The notes: generated from the sequence alone by a model not told the origin. Shown: positions 46,044 to 54,243, counted from the first letter of the stretch. The stretch is DNA of 64,000 nt from Flavobacterium potami (GCF_020026915.1 NZ_JAINUY010000007.1:351460-415459); one strand, 5' to 3'. A program made the numbers and translations.

Positions 46044-46088
46044 CAAAATTAGTACAGATTAGAACATTTTGTGTATATTTGCTGTTCC
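46044..46088. promoter_or_regulatory. Divergent promoters with candidate repressor operator
   Basis: A minus-strand TAATTTTG (46044-46051, toward dinB) and a plus-strand TATATTTG (46074-46081, toward the repressor) both match the -7 consensus. Between them lie two 10-bp direct units, TTAGTACAGA (46049-46058) and TTAGAACATT (46059-46068). An inverted half-site TGTTCC lies at 46083-46088. One-turn spacing and overlap with both -7 elements suggest the binding site of the adjacent repressor; that link is inference. Confidence 0.5.
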
Positions 46089-46107
46089 AAATTATAACAA
46101 ATTTATT

Positions 46108-46881
46108 ATGTCCTTATTTTCAGACAACATCAGAGCATTAAGGGTTAAGCATAAAATATCTCAAGAGAAATTAGCTGAAAACCTTAGCATTACCAGAGGT
46201 AGATACGTAAAATATGAAGACGGAACTTCGGAAGCGCCGTATGATATTTTAAAGAAAATTGCATTGTATTTTCATATGAGTATCGATTTGATATTATCGG
46301 TCGATATTCGTAAAATTGATGTGCAAAATTTGATAAAACTAGAAGGCAACCGACTTATTTTGCCCATTCAAGTGGATAGTTTTGGAGAAAACTTTATTGA
46401 AATTGTATCTCAAAAAGCAAAAGCAGGTTATCTTAACGGATATGCTGATCCAGAATATATTGAAAGTTTACAGCAGATTACACTTCCGTTTTTAGGACCA
46501 GGAAAACACCGCGGATTTCCCGTTGAAGGGGATTCAATGCCTCCGCATGAAGATGGTTCTATTATTATTGGTCGTTATGTGGAAAAACTGGGAGAGGTGA
46601 TGGATGGTAAAACCTACATTCTGATTACTAAGACTGAAGGAATGGTGTATAAGCGTCTGAATAAAAATAAAAAGAATGCTTTGGTTTTAGAATCAGACAA
46701 CAGTTTTTATCCGAATTATGAAGTGAAAGCTTCTGATATTTTGGAGATTTGGGAATACGAATGCAACATCGGACGTTCAGATAAAAAACAAGAAACGACA
46801 GAAACTGGAGCAATGAAAGATTTGCTTTTAGAATTGAAAAGAGAAGTTCGAGAAATTAAGAATAATACTTCGAATGCTTAA
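46108..46881 (+). CDS. LexA/CI-like XRE repressor with S24 self-cleaving domain
   Basis: The 257-residue putative SOS-type regulator has an XRE helix-turn-helix (about 6-62: IRALRVKHKISQEKLAENLSITRGR). The C-terminal S24 peptidase domain carries a candidate self-cleavage site Ala106-Gly107 (KAKAGYLNG), nucleophile Ser143 in VEGDSMPP and general-base Lys182 in VYKRLNK. This is the architecture of repressors inactivated by RecA-stimulated autocleavage. I use ATG 46108, since the longer frame from 46069 overlaps the promoter. The divergent dinB-dnaE2 unit is its obvious target. Confidence 0.88.
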   Translation: MSLFSDNIRALRVKHKISQEKLAENLSITRGRYVKYEDGTSEAPYDILKKIALYFHMSIDLILSVDIRKIDVQNLIKLEGNRLILPIQVDSFGENFIEIVSQKAKAGYLNGYADPEYIESLQQITLPFLGPGKHRGFPVEGDSMPPHEDGSIIIGRYVEKLGEVMDGKTYILITKTEGMVYKRLNKNKKNALVLESDNSFYPNYEVKASDILEIWEYECNIGRSDKKQETTETGAMKDLLLELKREVREIKNNTSNA

Positions 46882-46891
46882 AAGTACTGGT

Positions 46892-47380
46892 ATGAGAATA
46901 AGTCATTATTTATTTTGCTGTTCTTTTTTTCTATTAAGTTGTAAAAAGGAGAATAAAGAACAAAAATCTGTTTTTGTAAAAACATGGTACGATACAGAAA
47001 TGGATATTCCATACATGGCAAGATTGGAAATAAATAAAGACCACACTTTTAAGTTTGTTGGCGGAGCTTGTACAACAAGTTTTCATTCTGATGGGAATTG
47101 GATAGAAAAAAACGATACATTAATTTTAAATAGTGTACTTCCTAAAGAATGTTTTCAGATTCATGAATTTGGAAAAATGTGTTATTCTAAAGAAGAAATT
47201 GAAAAAATAAGATTTACAAAAACTATAGCTGATTGTGAACCTAAAAATGAGGATAGTTTTGAAAATTTTAAAGATGAAAAATTCTATTTAAGAAATGATT
47301 CTCTGGTTTTGAAAAAAGATAGAAAAGAGAAATGTACAGAAAGAAAAATTGTGTTTTTTAAATATAAAAAACAAAGATGA
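46892..47380 (+). CDS. Hypothetical lipoprotein
   Basis: The 162-residue protein has a lipoprotein signal (MRISHYLFCCSFFLLSC, lipid Cys near residue 17). The mature part is charged and begins KTWYDTEMDIPYMARLEI, with several Cys residues. I recognise no domain. An earlier ATG at 46874 overlaps the repressor gene by 8 bases and would add six residues; the second Met gives a better signal peptide. Its stop overlaps the next start by 4 bases (ATGA), so it is coupled to the acetyltransferase gene. Confidence 0.7.
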   Translation: MRISHYLFCCSFFLLSCKKENKEQKSVFVKTWYDTEMDIPYMARLEINKDHTFKFVGGACTTSFHSDGNWIEKNDTLILNSVLPKECFQIHEFGKMCYSKEEIEKIRFTKTIADCEPKNEDSFENFKDEKFYLRNDSLVLKKDRKEKCTERKIVFFKYKKQR

Positions 47381-47826
47381 ACATTCAAAAAGCCAAAACC
47401 GAAGATCATATCCGCTTGACGGAAATCACCAAAAAATCAAAAGCATATTGGGGATATTCGGAAGAACAATTGGAAAAATGGAGTAATAATCTAACAGTTA
47501 CAGCAGATTATATCCAAACAAATCCTGTTTTTAATTTGGTTGATGAAAATCAAATTATTGGTTATTATTCCTATTTGAAAAAAGAAGATAATCAGGTAAA
47601 ATTGGATAACTTATTTATTTTACCTGAATATATCGGAAAAGGATTTGGCTCTTTTTTAATGAATGATTTCTTGGAAAGAATGCGAAATGAAAAATGCCAA
47701 AAAATCATTTTGGACTCAGAACCAAATGCCGAACAATTTTACCAGAAAATCGGATTTGTAAAAATCGGAGAATTCGAAACTTCAATTAAAAATAGATTTA
47801 TGCCCATTATGGAAATGAATTTATAA
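47377..47826 (+). CDS. GNAT family N-acetyltransferase
   Basis: The 149 residues carry the GNAT acetyl-CoA fold: N-terminal IQKAKTEDHIRLTEITKKSK, LDNLFILPEYIGKGFGSFLMND (motif A, with the G-x-G-x-G-like turn), and KIILDSEPNAEQFYQKIGFVKIGE (motif B). Substrate is not evident. It overlaps the upstream lipoprotein gene by 4 bases. It ends before a spacer with two repeat elements. Confidence 0.88.
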   Translation: MNIQKAKTEDHIRLTEITKKSKAYWGYSEEQLEKWSNNLTVTADYIQTNPVFNLVDENQIIGYYSYLKKEDNQVKLDNLFILPEYIGKGFGSFLMNDFLERMRNEKCQKIILDSEPNAEQFYQKIGFVKIGEFETSIKNRFMPIMEMNL

Positions 47827-47828
47827 AA

Positions 47829-47862
47829 GTTCTAAGGTGCTGAGATGCTAAGATTCTGAGTT
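47829..47862. repeat. TTCTAAGGTGCTGAGATGCTAAG repeat, copy 1
   Basis: A short run of related GTTCTAAG/GCTGAGATGCTAAG units just after the acetyltransferase stop. Related copies, partly inverted, are at 53644-53683 and 54244-54309. Confidence 0.65.
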
Positions 47863-47871
47863 TTTAAAATC

Positions 47872-47954
47872 GCCACGAATTGCACGAATTTTCACGAATT
47901 ATATTGCGACTATTTTTAGATAAAAAATTTGTGCTAATTCGTGCAATTCGTGGC
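47872..47954. repeat. Palindromic CACGAATT repeat, copy 2
   Basis: Arms GCCACGAATTGCACGAATT (47872-47890) and AATTCGTGCAATTCGTGGC (47936-47954) are a perfect 19-bp inverted repeat around a 45-base centre. It is the same family as 14751-14813. Confidence 0.9.
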
Positions 47955-47965
47955 AAAAGTAAAAA

Positions 47966-48727
47966 CTAAAAAACTTTAGCAAACCCCAATCCATATTGTT
48001 GCCCATTGTAGAAAGGCATTAACATAGAAGTTGATTTGTTTTCTGCTGATGATTTGAATAGTTTTTTAGTGATATACGGATTAATCCAATAAGCGATTTT
48101 CGTACTCAAAATCCCAATTCCAGCTCCGGCAGCTACATCTGTCAACCAATGACGATTGTTGTAAATTCTAAAAAGCCCGGTTCCTGTGGCTACGGCGTAA
48201 CCCGCAATTCCGTACCAAATCGATTTGTCTTTATATTCTTGATATAAAAATTCAGCACCCATAAATGCAGTTGCAGTATGCCCAGATGGGAAAGAGTTAT
48301 TTGAACTTCCATCAGGTCTTTCTACATGAGAAATCGATTTTAAACCCAAAACCGTTGTAGCCATAATAGCGTAAGAGGTTACAAATATAACCGAACGATC
48401 ACGCATATTGTTTTTTCCTTTTACGCCAAAAGCGTTTAAAGCATAAACAGAAGCTGCAGGCGCATATTGCGAAAAATCATCAATTGTGATTTTTTCGTCA
48501 ATATCTTCAGTAACTTCAGCCTTTATTTGTTTGTTGAAACTCAGAAGCTGATCACTTTCTAAACCAATTACACCATAACCAATCAAAACCGACGGAATAA
48601 TTAATTGTTTGTAATTGAATTTTAAATGATTAGAAGTACTGTCAATTTTTGTAATCGAATCATTTTGTTGTGCATTCGCAGCAAATAATCCGAATAGAAA
48701 TACTAGGAAAATCGTTTTGTGGAACAT
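47966..48727 (-). CDS. PAP2 superfamily phosphatase
   Basis: This is a membrane/periplasmic lipid-phosphatase-type acid phosphatase. The 253 residues start with a signal peptide (MFHKTIFLVFLFGLFAANAQ), for which I prefer ATG 48727 to the one eight codons earlier. All three PAP2 motifs are present: KSISHVERPDGS, FPSGHTATAF, and RIYNNRHWLTDVAAG. Likely substrates are undecaprenyl or phosphatidyl phosphates, but this cannot be read from the sequence. It is monocistronic, flanked by repeats on both sides. Confidence 0.92.
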   Translation of the reverse strand: MFHKTIFLVFLFGLFAANAQQNDSITKIDSTSNHLKFNYKQLIIPSVLIGYGVIGLESDQLLSFNKQIKAEVTEDIDEKITIDDFSQYAPAASVYALNAFGVKGKNNMRDRSVIFVTSYAIMATTVLGLKSISHVERPDGSSNNSFPSGHTATAFMGAEFLYQEYKDKSIWYGIAGYAVATGTGLFRIYNNRHWLTDVAAGAGIGILSTKIAYWINPYITKKLFKSSAENKSTSMLMPFYNGQQYGLGFAKVF

Positions 48728-48866
48728 TGTTATAGTCGTTATTTTTTGCAATATTAACGAATGTTCGAGCTGGGTATTTTGTGCTTAATTCAACCTTAAG
48801 CGAATATTAATCAAGGGAATGGAAATAGCAAAAATCAACAACAATATCAATGACAATTCAAATAGA

Positions 48867-49000
48867 AAGTCCCAGCGGGACGATATATTTATAGAAATTA
48901 TTGATGAATTTTAGTGAGCCCCATCGGGGTGAAATATGTCGCTCCGCTGGAGCTTATGATTCGTGTAAATCAAACTATCTATAAATATTTTGCTCTTCCA
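48867..49000. repeat. CCCAGCGGGACG / CCCCATCGGGGTG repeat region
   Basis: Contains small GC-rich palindromes (TCCCAGCGGGA at 48870-48880, CCCCATCGGGG about 48919-48929, CTCCGCTGGAG) and two related ATATATTTATAGAAA/CTATAAATATTT segments in inverse orientation. The pattern resembles a dispersed intergenic repeat I know from Flavobacteria. It fills most of the 48728-49010 gap. Confidence 0.65.
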
Positions 49001-49010
49001 GAGCTTTACT

Positions 49011-50726
49011 TTAAACTTTCAGAGTAAACCAAAAAGTACTTCCCAATCCTAAATTACTCTCAACGCCAACGCTTCCATTTTGAGCTTCAATAAATTCTTT
49101 ACTGATCGCTAAACCTAATCCCGTTCCTGATTTCTGACTTCCTGGAATTTGGAAATATTTATCGAAAACTTTGTCTTTGTATCTTGGTTCAATTCCTTTT
49201 CCGGTATCAATAACCTGAAAAACCATCTGATTGTTTTCTTCTTTTAATTTAATGAGAATTGTACTTTTTTCAGATGAATATCTGATAGCATTTGATAGAT
49301 AATTAATCAAAACCCAGCCTGTTTTTTCAGCATCGGCTTTTACGTTTTTAAGATTTTCATCGGCGTCAACAATCAATTGAATCTGTTTTTGATCTGCCTG
49401 AATTTTTACAGCTTCAACAGCATATTTTACAATTTCATGCGGATTGCTTTTTCCAATGTTCAGCTGGATGTTTCCAGTTTCCAATTGTGATAAATTCAGT
49501 AATTCGCCTGTGATTTTCAACAAACGCTGACTATCATCTTTAATACTTTCTACCAATTGTTTTTGGTCGTCGTTCATATCGCCAGTTTTGGCATTTTCAA
49601 GTAATTGAAGACTTAATTTTATAGAAGCAATCGGCGTTTTTAATTCGTGCGAAACCGTGGCAATAAAATTGGTTTTGGCAAAATCCAATTCTTTAAAAAG
49701 CGTAATATTTCGAAGAATAATTACATCTCCAATATTGATTTCTTTTTCTTCGCCCGTTGGCGTTATCGTGATATTGTGAATTTCCTTTTCGAAATAACTT
49801 TCTTTTCCGTGAGCAAAAATTTTGAGAGGTTGTTTTTTCGGAGTTTCATTTTCTTTCAGAATTAAAGAACGAATCAAATCATTAGAAACTGCTAATTCAG
49901 ATGAAGGTTTTCCAATAATATCTTCCGATTTCAAACCGATAATTTTCAGTGCTTCATCATTCACAAACAAAACAATTCCTTCGTTGTCCAAACCAATAAT
50001 CGGATCATTCATATTATTGATCAATGTTTCCAGTCGTTTTTTCTCAAAAAGAAGTTTATAAACATTGCTGTCGTGGTATTCTTCTAGTTTTTGTGCCATG
50101 GTATTAAACGATTTGGCAAGATCTCCAAATTCGCTGTGGCTTGTAAAATGAACACGTTCTGAATAGTTTTTATTGGCAATTTCCTTAATACTCAGCGTTA
50201 ATTCCTTAATCGGATTCGCAATATTATTTGGCAGGTTAACCAATAAATTAAAGGCAATCAGAAAGCACAAAGTTCCTACAATGGCAATCGATAAATTAGC
50301 CGTTTCAGCCGATTGTTTAGCGATGTCACTTTTCTGTTTTATAGCATCCAGATTCAGTTTCATGATCGCAAAAATATCTTGACGAATTTGTGCTTTTACA
50401 GTTTCATCAGAATTGTTTTTAGACAGAAGAGCAAAACTTTCTTTCAGCTTTTCAGTTGCTTGTTTCTCGCCAGGTTCGGTAATATTCTGGGTTTGCTTTT
50501 CGAGATTTTCCTCAAAATTCAAAATCGTTTTTTTCGAATCTGATTTCATTCCGTCCAAAGCAAAAATCATATTTCGCGAATATTCCAGCGTATTGTAATT
50601 CGATTTCAGAATATTCTCAGTGTCCTGCTTAATCAAAAAAACAGAATAAGCACTCACTAACGAGAGAATGATGATCATTAAAAATAACAATCCAACACCC
50701 AGATTCAATTTGGTTTTAATTCTCAT
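49011..50726 (-). CDS. HAMP-PAS sensor histidine kinase (kdp locus)
   Basis: The 571-residue membrane kinase has helices at about 9-32 and 146-164 around a roughly 110-residue helical periplasmic domain. HAMP (165-217) and PAS (about 230-345) are followed by HisKA with phospho-His360 in VSHELKTPIASIK and the ATPase boxes NYLSNAIRYSS, DTGKGI and GTGLGLAISK. It lies downstream of the stand-alone KdpD sensor domain and probably supplies the transmitter half of a split KdpD. Probable partner: the sigma-54 activator at 59490-60833. Confidence 0.88.
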   Translation of the reverse strand: MRIKTKLNLGVGLLFLMIIILSLVSAYSVFLIKQDTENILKSNYNTLEYSRNMIFALDGMKSDSKKTILNFEENLEKQTQNITEPGEKQATEKLKESFALLSKNNSDETVKAQIRQDIFAIMKLNLDAIKQKSDIAKQSAETANLSIAIVGTLCFLIAFNLLVNLPNNIANPIKELTLSIKEIANKNYSERVHFTSHSEFGDLAKSFNTMAQKLEEYHDSNVYKLLFEKKRLETLINNMNDPIIGLDNEGIVLFVNDEALKIIGLKSEDIIGKPSSELAVSNDLIRSLILKENETPKKQPLKIFAHGKESYFEKEIHNITITPTGEEKEINIGDVIILRNITLFKELDFAKTNFIATVSHELKTPIASIKLSLQLLENAKTGDMNDDQKQLVESIKDDSQRLLKITGELLNLSQLETGNIQLNIGKSNPHEIVKYAVEAVKIQADQKQIQLIVDADENLKNVKADAEKTGWVLINYLSNAIRYSSEKSTILIKLKEENNQMVFQVIDTGKGIEPRYKDKVFDKYFQIPGSQKSGTGLGLAISKEFIEAQNGSVGVESNLGLGSTFWFTLKV

Positions 50727-50754
50727 ATTTTTAAAACAAGTTTTTTATATACGA

Positions 50755-50872
50755 ACCATTAAGATATTAAGAAAATTAAGGTTTAGCACCTATTTTTAAT
50801 CTAGAATATAGAACAGTAAGCTTAATGTTCTGTGCACAAAGAAAAACTTAATTTTCTTAATCTCTTAATGGT
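50755..50872. repeat. ATTAAGA inverted repeat, copy 1 (downstream of kdpD)
   Basis: ACCATTAAGATATTAAGAAA (arm 50755-50780) is inversely repeated at 50847-50872 with 25 of 26 positions matching, around a 66-base centre. A sister copy lies at 52019-52135, so the element brackets the KdpD gene. Confidence 0.88.
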
Positions 50873-50880
50873 AAAAAAAA

Positions 50881-52002
50881 TCAAGATAGTATAACAAGAT
50901 CAACGTTTGATAATGACAATTTATTCAACAAACGCCTGAAAATTGTTGTAGACAAAATTACTTTAAATAAATTCAAATGCGGTTTTCCGATGCAGACAGT
51001 TGTAATTTGTTTTTCTTCTACGGTTGTCAAAATCGCATTGGCAATATTCGAATTTTCTAACTTAATAACTTCGGCACCCAATTGCACGGCGAGTTTAAAG
51101 TTATTAATTAAATGTCTTTGTTTGTCAAGTGCGATTCTTGTACTGCTTTCCTGTGGAGTTTCTACATACAAAACATACCAGCTTCCGTTGTAATAACTTG
51201 CCAATCGAGCAGCTTTTCTAATTACGATTTTTGCTGTTTTATCGTTACTGCTAATACAAGCCAATAATTTTTCATGACGTAAAGCATGCAGATTCGGAAC
51301 TTCACTTTCTACTTTTCGAACTACCTGACTCGCTACTTCTTTCAAAGCCAATTCACGCAACTGCAGAATTTGTTCCGATTTGAAAAAGTTCTGCAAAGCC
51401 ATTTGAATTTTATCTGCCGTATAAATTTTACCTTCTTTCAAACGTGCAATCAAATCTTCCGAAGTTAAATCAATATTGACAACCTCATCGGCTAAACGTA
51501 AAACATTATCCGGAATTCTTTCCTGAACGTCAATATTTGTAATCCGTTTGACATCTTCATTTAAACTTTCAATATGCTGAATATTGACTGCCGAAATCAC
51601 ATTAATTCCCGCTTCCAAAATCTCCAGAACATCTTGCCAGCGTTTTTCGTTTTTGCTTCCTTCTACATTTGTATGCGCCAATTCATCAACGATAACCACT
51701 TCTGGTCTAAGGTTGATGATGGCCTGAACGTCGAGTTCTTCGAGTTCTTTTCCTTTATAAAAAATAGTCCGTCTTGGAATAATAGGCAGACCAGACAATA
51801 ACTCATGCGTTTCCTTTCGCATATGCGTTTCGATGTAGCCAATTTTGACATCGATTCCGTTTTTCAATAACGAATGCGCTTCCTGAAGCATACGGAAAGT
51901 TTTGCCCACACCGGCGCTCATTCCAATGTAGATCTTAAATTTTCCTTTTCGAGATTTCTGAATCAAATCCAGAAAGTGCTGTGCGTTATTTTCGTTTTCC
52001 AT
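50881..52002 (-). CDS. kdpD: KdpD N-terminal sensor domain with universal-stress domain, no kinase
   Basis: The 373 residues correspond to the cytoplasmic N-terminal part of KdpD. The KdpD domain (about 25-230) carries Walker A-like GMSAGVGKTFRML, VVIVDELAHTNVEGS, and SAVNIQHIESLND-like residues. A universal-stress-protein fold follows (about 245-373). The DUF4118 membrane part and transmitter of normal KdpD are absent, so the sensor is split from the kinase at 49011. The frame opens at 52023, but that ATG lies inside a repeat arm; ATG 52002 (MENENNAQHF) is likelier. Confidence 0.88.
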   Translation of the reverse strand: MENENNAQHFLDLIQKSRKGKFKIYIGMSAGVGKTFRMLQEAHSLLKNGIDVKIGYIETHMRKETHELLSGLPIIPRRTIFYKGKELEELDVQAIINLRPEVVIVDELAHTNVEGSKNEKRWQDVLEILEAGINVISAVNIQHIESLNEDVKRITNIDVQERIPDNVLRLADEVVNIDLTSEDLIARLKEGKIYTADKIQMALQNFFKSEQILQLRELALKEVASQVVRKVESEVPNLHALRHEKLLACISSNDKTAKIVIRKAARLASYYNGSWYVLYVETPQESSTRIALDKQRHLINNFKLAVQLGAEVIKLENSNIANAILTTVEEKQITTVCIGKPHLNLFKVILSTTIFRRLLNKLSLSNVDLVILS

Positions 52003-52018
52003 TTCTTTTTTGGATTTA

Positions 52019-52135
52019 ACCATTAAGAGATTAAGTAAGTTAAGCTTTTCTTTGTTTACAGATCATTAAGCTTAATGTTCTGATTCTAGATTAAAACTAC
52101 GTGCTAAAACTTAATTTTCTTAATTTCTTAATGGT
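52019..52135. repeat. ATTAAGA inverted repeat, copy 2 (upstream of kdpD)
   Basis: Arms 52019-52044 and 52110-52135 match inversely at 23 of 26 positions and match the copy at 50755-50872. It fills the gap between the porin and the KdpD gene. Confidence 0.88.
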
Positions 52136-52155
52136 AGAAAAATAAATTTTAATGT

Positions 52156-53232
52156 TTAAAATGAAATAGCCAATGCTGTCGTTACAAAAGTATTCGTATC
52201 TGTTGGCAGATTGTTTTTAGTAAAAATTTCATCTTTGCTTGACAGATTTCTCGCTTCAATTCTAAACATAACATTATCAGTAATTAAGTAATCAAAGTTA
52301 GCTGAAAATCCGTAAGTTTTGAATCCGTTTGGCGTTTCTGTCGCGATAATTACACCTTTTTCATCATTGTAATATTCACCTCGTGCCGCCAACTGAATTT
52401 TATCTGTCGGTTTGTATTGCAGAATCACAACAGGCGAAAACCACGTATCATATTTGTTACTATTTTTAGTCGATTGCTGAGAACCAATATCAAAACCAGC
52501 CGTTAAATTTGTTTTTTCTGTTACTTTAAATTGTCCGTAGAAATTATTAAAGTAGCGCCATTTTTTATCAATATCAGGCTGTTCGTTTCCTGCGTATGTG
52601 CTCCAATTCAAAACCACTTTATCAGTTGGTTTATAAGTAACCTGCGTTCCAAAAGCCGGAGTTTGATTTCCGTCGATTTTCTGAATTCTCTGCCAGCCGT
52701 TTAAATACATTGCTGCCAAATACCATTTTCCAGAATCGGAAGTATAACCAATTTTTACACCTGCTTCATAATAAGGTGAATTCTCAGCCAAAATGCTTCT
52801 CGTTAAATTCGCGCAGTCTTTTCCAATCGCACTTTCAAAACCAATATGCGAAGGCATAATTCCCGCATCAATCCATAAATCATGTTTTTGCGAAATCTTC
52901 ACACCAACATTCGCCTCGTAAATATTTTTCAGCAAATCCTGTTCAGCCGACATATTATATTGCGCATAAGTTCCTGCCATCAGCGCAAAATTCCCTCGTA
53001 CATTTTCCTTCGAATAATTCACTTTTGCCAAACCCAAATTCAGATTTACCTCATTGCTTCGGTTATAATTATAAAAAAAATTCGGTCGCGTATGATTTTC
53101 CGGTTTCCCGAAATCATAACTATAATAAACGTCTACATATCCCGAAAACGTAAACGGACTTTTAGATTCTTCTTGTGCATGTAAATTGCCAAAACCAAAA
53201 GCGATTAAAGCAGTAAGTATTATTTTTTTCAT
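52156..53232 (-). CDS. Outer-membrane porin (OmpL/Bbp2-like) in the kdp locus
   Basis: The 358-residue outer-membrane beta-barrel starts with a signal peptide (cut near LHAQEE) and then alternating aromatic/polar strands, beginning FTFSGYVDVYYSYDF and ending with a terminal Phe (ALAISF). The pattern resembles the putative beta-barrel porin-2 family. It lies between kdpC and the KdpD gene on the same strand, so it probably supplies K+ passage across the outer membrane; that role is inference. Confidence 0.8.
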   Translation of the reverse strand: MKKIILTALIAFGFGNLHAQEESKSPFTFSGYVDVYYSYDFGKPENHTRPNFFYNYNRSNEVNLNLGLAKVNYSKENVRGNFALMAGTYAQYNMSAEQDLLKNIYEANVGVKISQKHDLWIDAGIMPSHIGFESAIGKDCANLTRSILAENSPYYEAGVKIGYTSDSGKWYLAAMYLNGWQRIQKIDGNQTPAFGTQVTYKPTDKVVLNWSTYAGNEQPDIDKKWRYFNNFYGQFKVTEKTNLTAGFDIGSQQSTKNSNKYDTWFSPVVILQYKPTDKIQLAARGEYYNDEKGVIIATETPNGFKTYGFSANFDYLITDNVMFRIEARNLSSKDEIFTKNNLPTDTNTFVTTALAISF

Positions 53233-53288
53233 TGTTAATTGTGGTATTCAACCCAAAAGGGTAATTAATTTATTTAAGTAGATTTTTT

Positions 53289-53372
53289 AGGAGCTATTTC
53301 CCGCTATCCGTTTCAATCTTTTCCTGGCTAAAGAAGCCAGAAAAAGGATTTCCACTACTATCGGGGCTAGGG
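53289..53372. repeat. GGAGCTATTTCCCGCTAT...TATCGGGGCTAGGG repeat, copy 1
   Basis: About 84 bases beginning AGGAGCTATTTCCCGCTAT and ending CTATCGGGGCTAGGG, with AAAAAGGATTTCC inside. The same order of blocks recurs at 63496-63579 with a diverged middle. No coding potential. Confidence 0.85.
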
Positions 53373-53471
53373 CATTTGGGGTAAAAAAGGCGTATTATTT
53401 ACTCCAAGATTTTCAAAACCTTGGAGATATTTTAATTTTTAAGTTTAGTTTTTCGATTCCAATTTATGTTC

Positions 53472-53578
53472 GGTTTGTCATTCCGAGGAACGAGGAATCT
53501 TCGTTGCAAGATCGACACAGATTGACATTCTTTGACGAGCTACTTGCGGAGATCCCTCGTTCCTCGGGATGACAAACG
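53472..53578. repeat. TTTGTCATTCCGAGGAACGAGG inverted repeat
   Basis: The left arm from 53472 (GTTTGTCATTCCGAGGAACG) is inversely repeated by the right arm ending at 53578 (CGTTCCTCGGGATGACAAAC), around a roughly 50-base centre. It resembles widely dispersed Bacteroidota repeats of this kind. Confidence 0.85.
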
Positions 53579-53611
53579 GTGTGGTTACTGTGTTTCTAAA
53601 GAGAAATCATA

Positions 53612-53638
53612 CCTAACAGGTTTTCAAAACCTGTTAGG
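53612..53638. repeat. CCTAACAGGTTTT palindrome
   Basis: A perfect 13-bp palindrome around one central base: CCTAACAGGTTTT and AAAACCTGTTAGG. Related palindromes are at 54333-54365 and 63373-63403. Confidence 0.8.
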
Positions 53639-53643
53639 ACAAA

Positions 53644-53683
53644 ACTTAGAAACTTAGTATCTCAGAACCTTAGCATCTTAAAG
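53644..53683. repeat. CTTAG/TCTCAGAACCTTAGC repeat, copy 2
   Basis: A minus-orientation run of the GTTCTGAGATGCTAAG family, ending 3 bases before the kdpC stop. Confidence 0.6.
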
Positions 53684-53685
53684 CT

Positions 53686-54237
53686 TTAGCGAAGCTTATC
53701 AAGAGCCACATTCAACTCCAAAACATTCACAGTTTCAGGACCAACAACAGCCGTATTAATTTTAGATTCCACCAAAGCTTTAACTTTAGCTTCAGCTAAA
53801 TTTCGTTCTTTGGCCACGCGTTTCACTTGAACCAAAGCGCCTTGAGGAGAAATATTAGGATCTAAACCGCTTCCTGAAGCCGTAACCATATCAGCTGGAA
53901 TTTCAGCTTTTTTCAAGTACGGATGAACAACAAGGAAAGTATCGATTCTCTTTTGAACCAAAGCTAAATACTCAGCATTGCTCGGACCTTTATTGCTTCC
54001 GGCACTTCCTGTAGCATTATAATCAACTGCCGAAGGTCTTCCCCAGAAATAATTCGACTTATCGAACTTCTGTCCGATTTTTTGATAACCAACGACTTTT
54101 CCGTTAACCAAAAGCGTTTCTCCTTTTCCTTGATTGGGAGCAATTTGTGCGATTCCGTAAATCGCAAGAGGATAAATAACTGCGAATAAAATTAAAGTAA
54201 CCGCAGTAAGTTTTATGAGTGAAAAAATTGTTTTCAT
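53686..54237 (-). CDS. kdpC: Potassium-transporting ATPase subunit KdpC
   Basis: KdpC is the single-span subunit that stabilises KdpFABC and aids ATP binding. The 183 residues have an N-terminal membrane helix (about 9-29) and the family motifs YPLAIYGIAQIAPNQGKG, YFWGRPSAVDYN, SGSGLDPNISPQGA and a QV.RVA.ERNL-like stretch. It lies 3' of kdpB after a 132-base spacer made largely of repeats. Confidence 0.95.
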   Translation of the reverse strand: MKTIFSLIKLTAVTLILFAVIYPLAIYGIAQIAPNQGKGETLLVNGKVVGYQKIGQKFDKSNYFWGRPSAVDYNATGSAGSNKGPSNAEYLALVQKRIDTFLVVHPYLKKAEIPADMVTASGSGLDPNISPQGALVQVKRVAKERNLAEAKVKALVESKINTAVVGPETVNVLELNVALDKLR

Positions 54238-54243
54238 TTTTTT

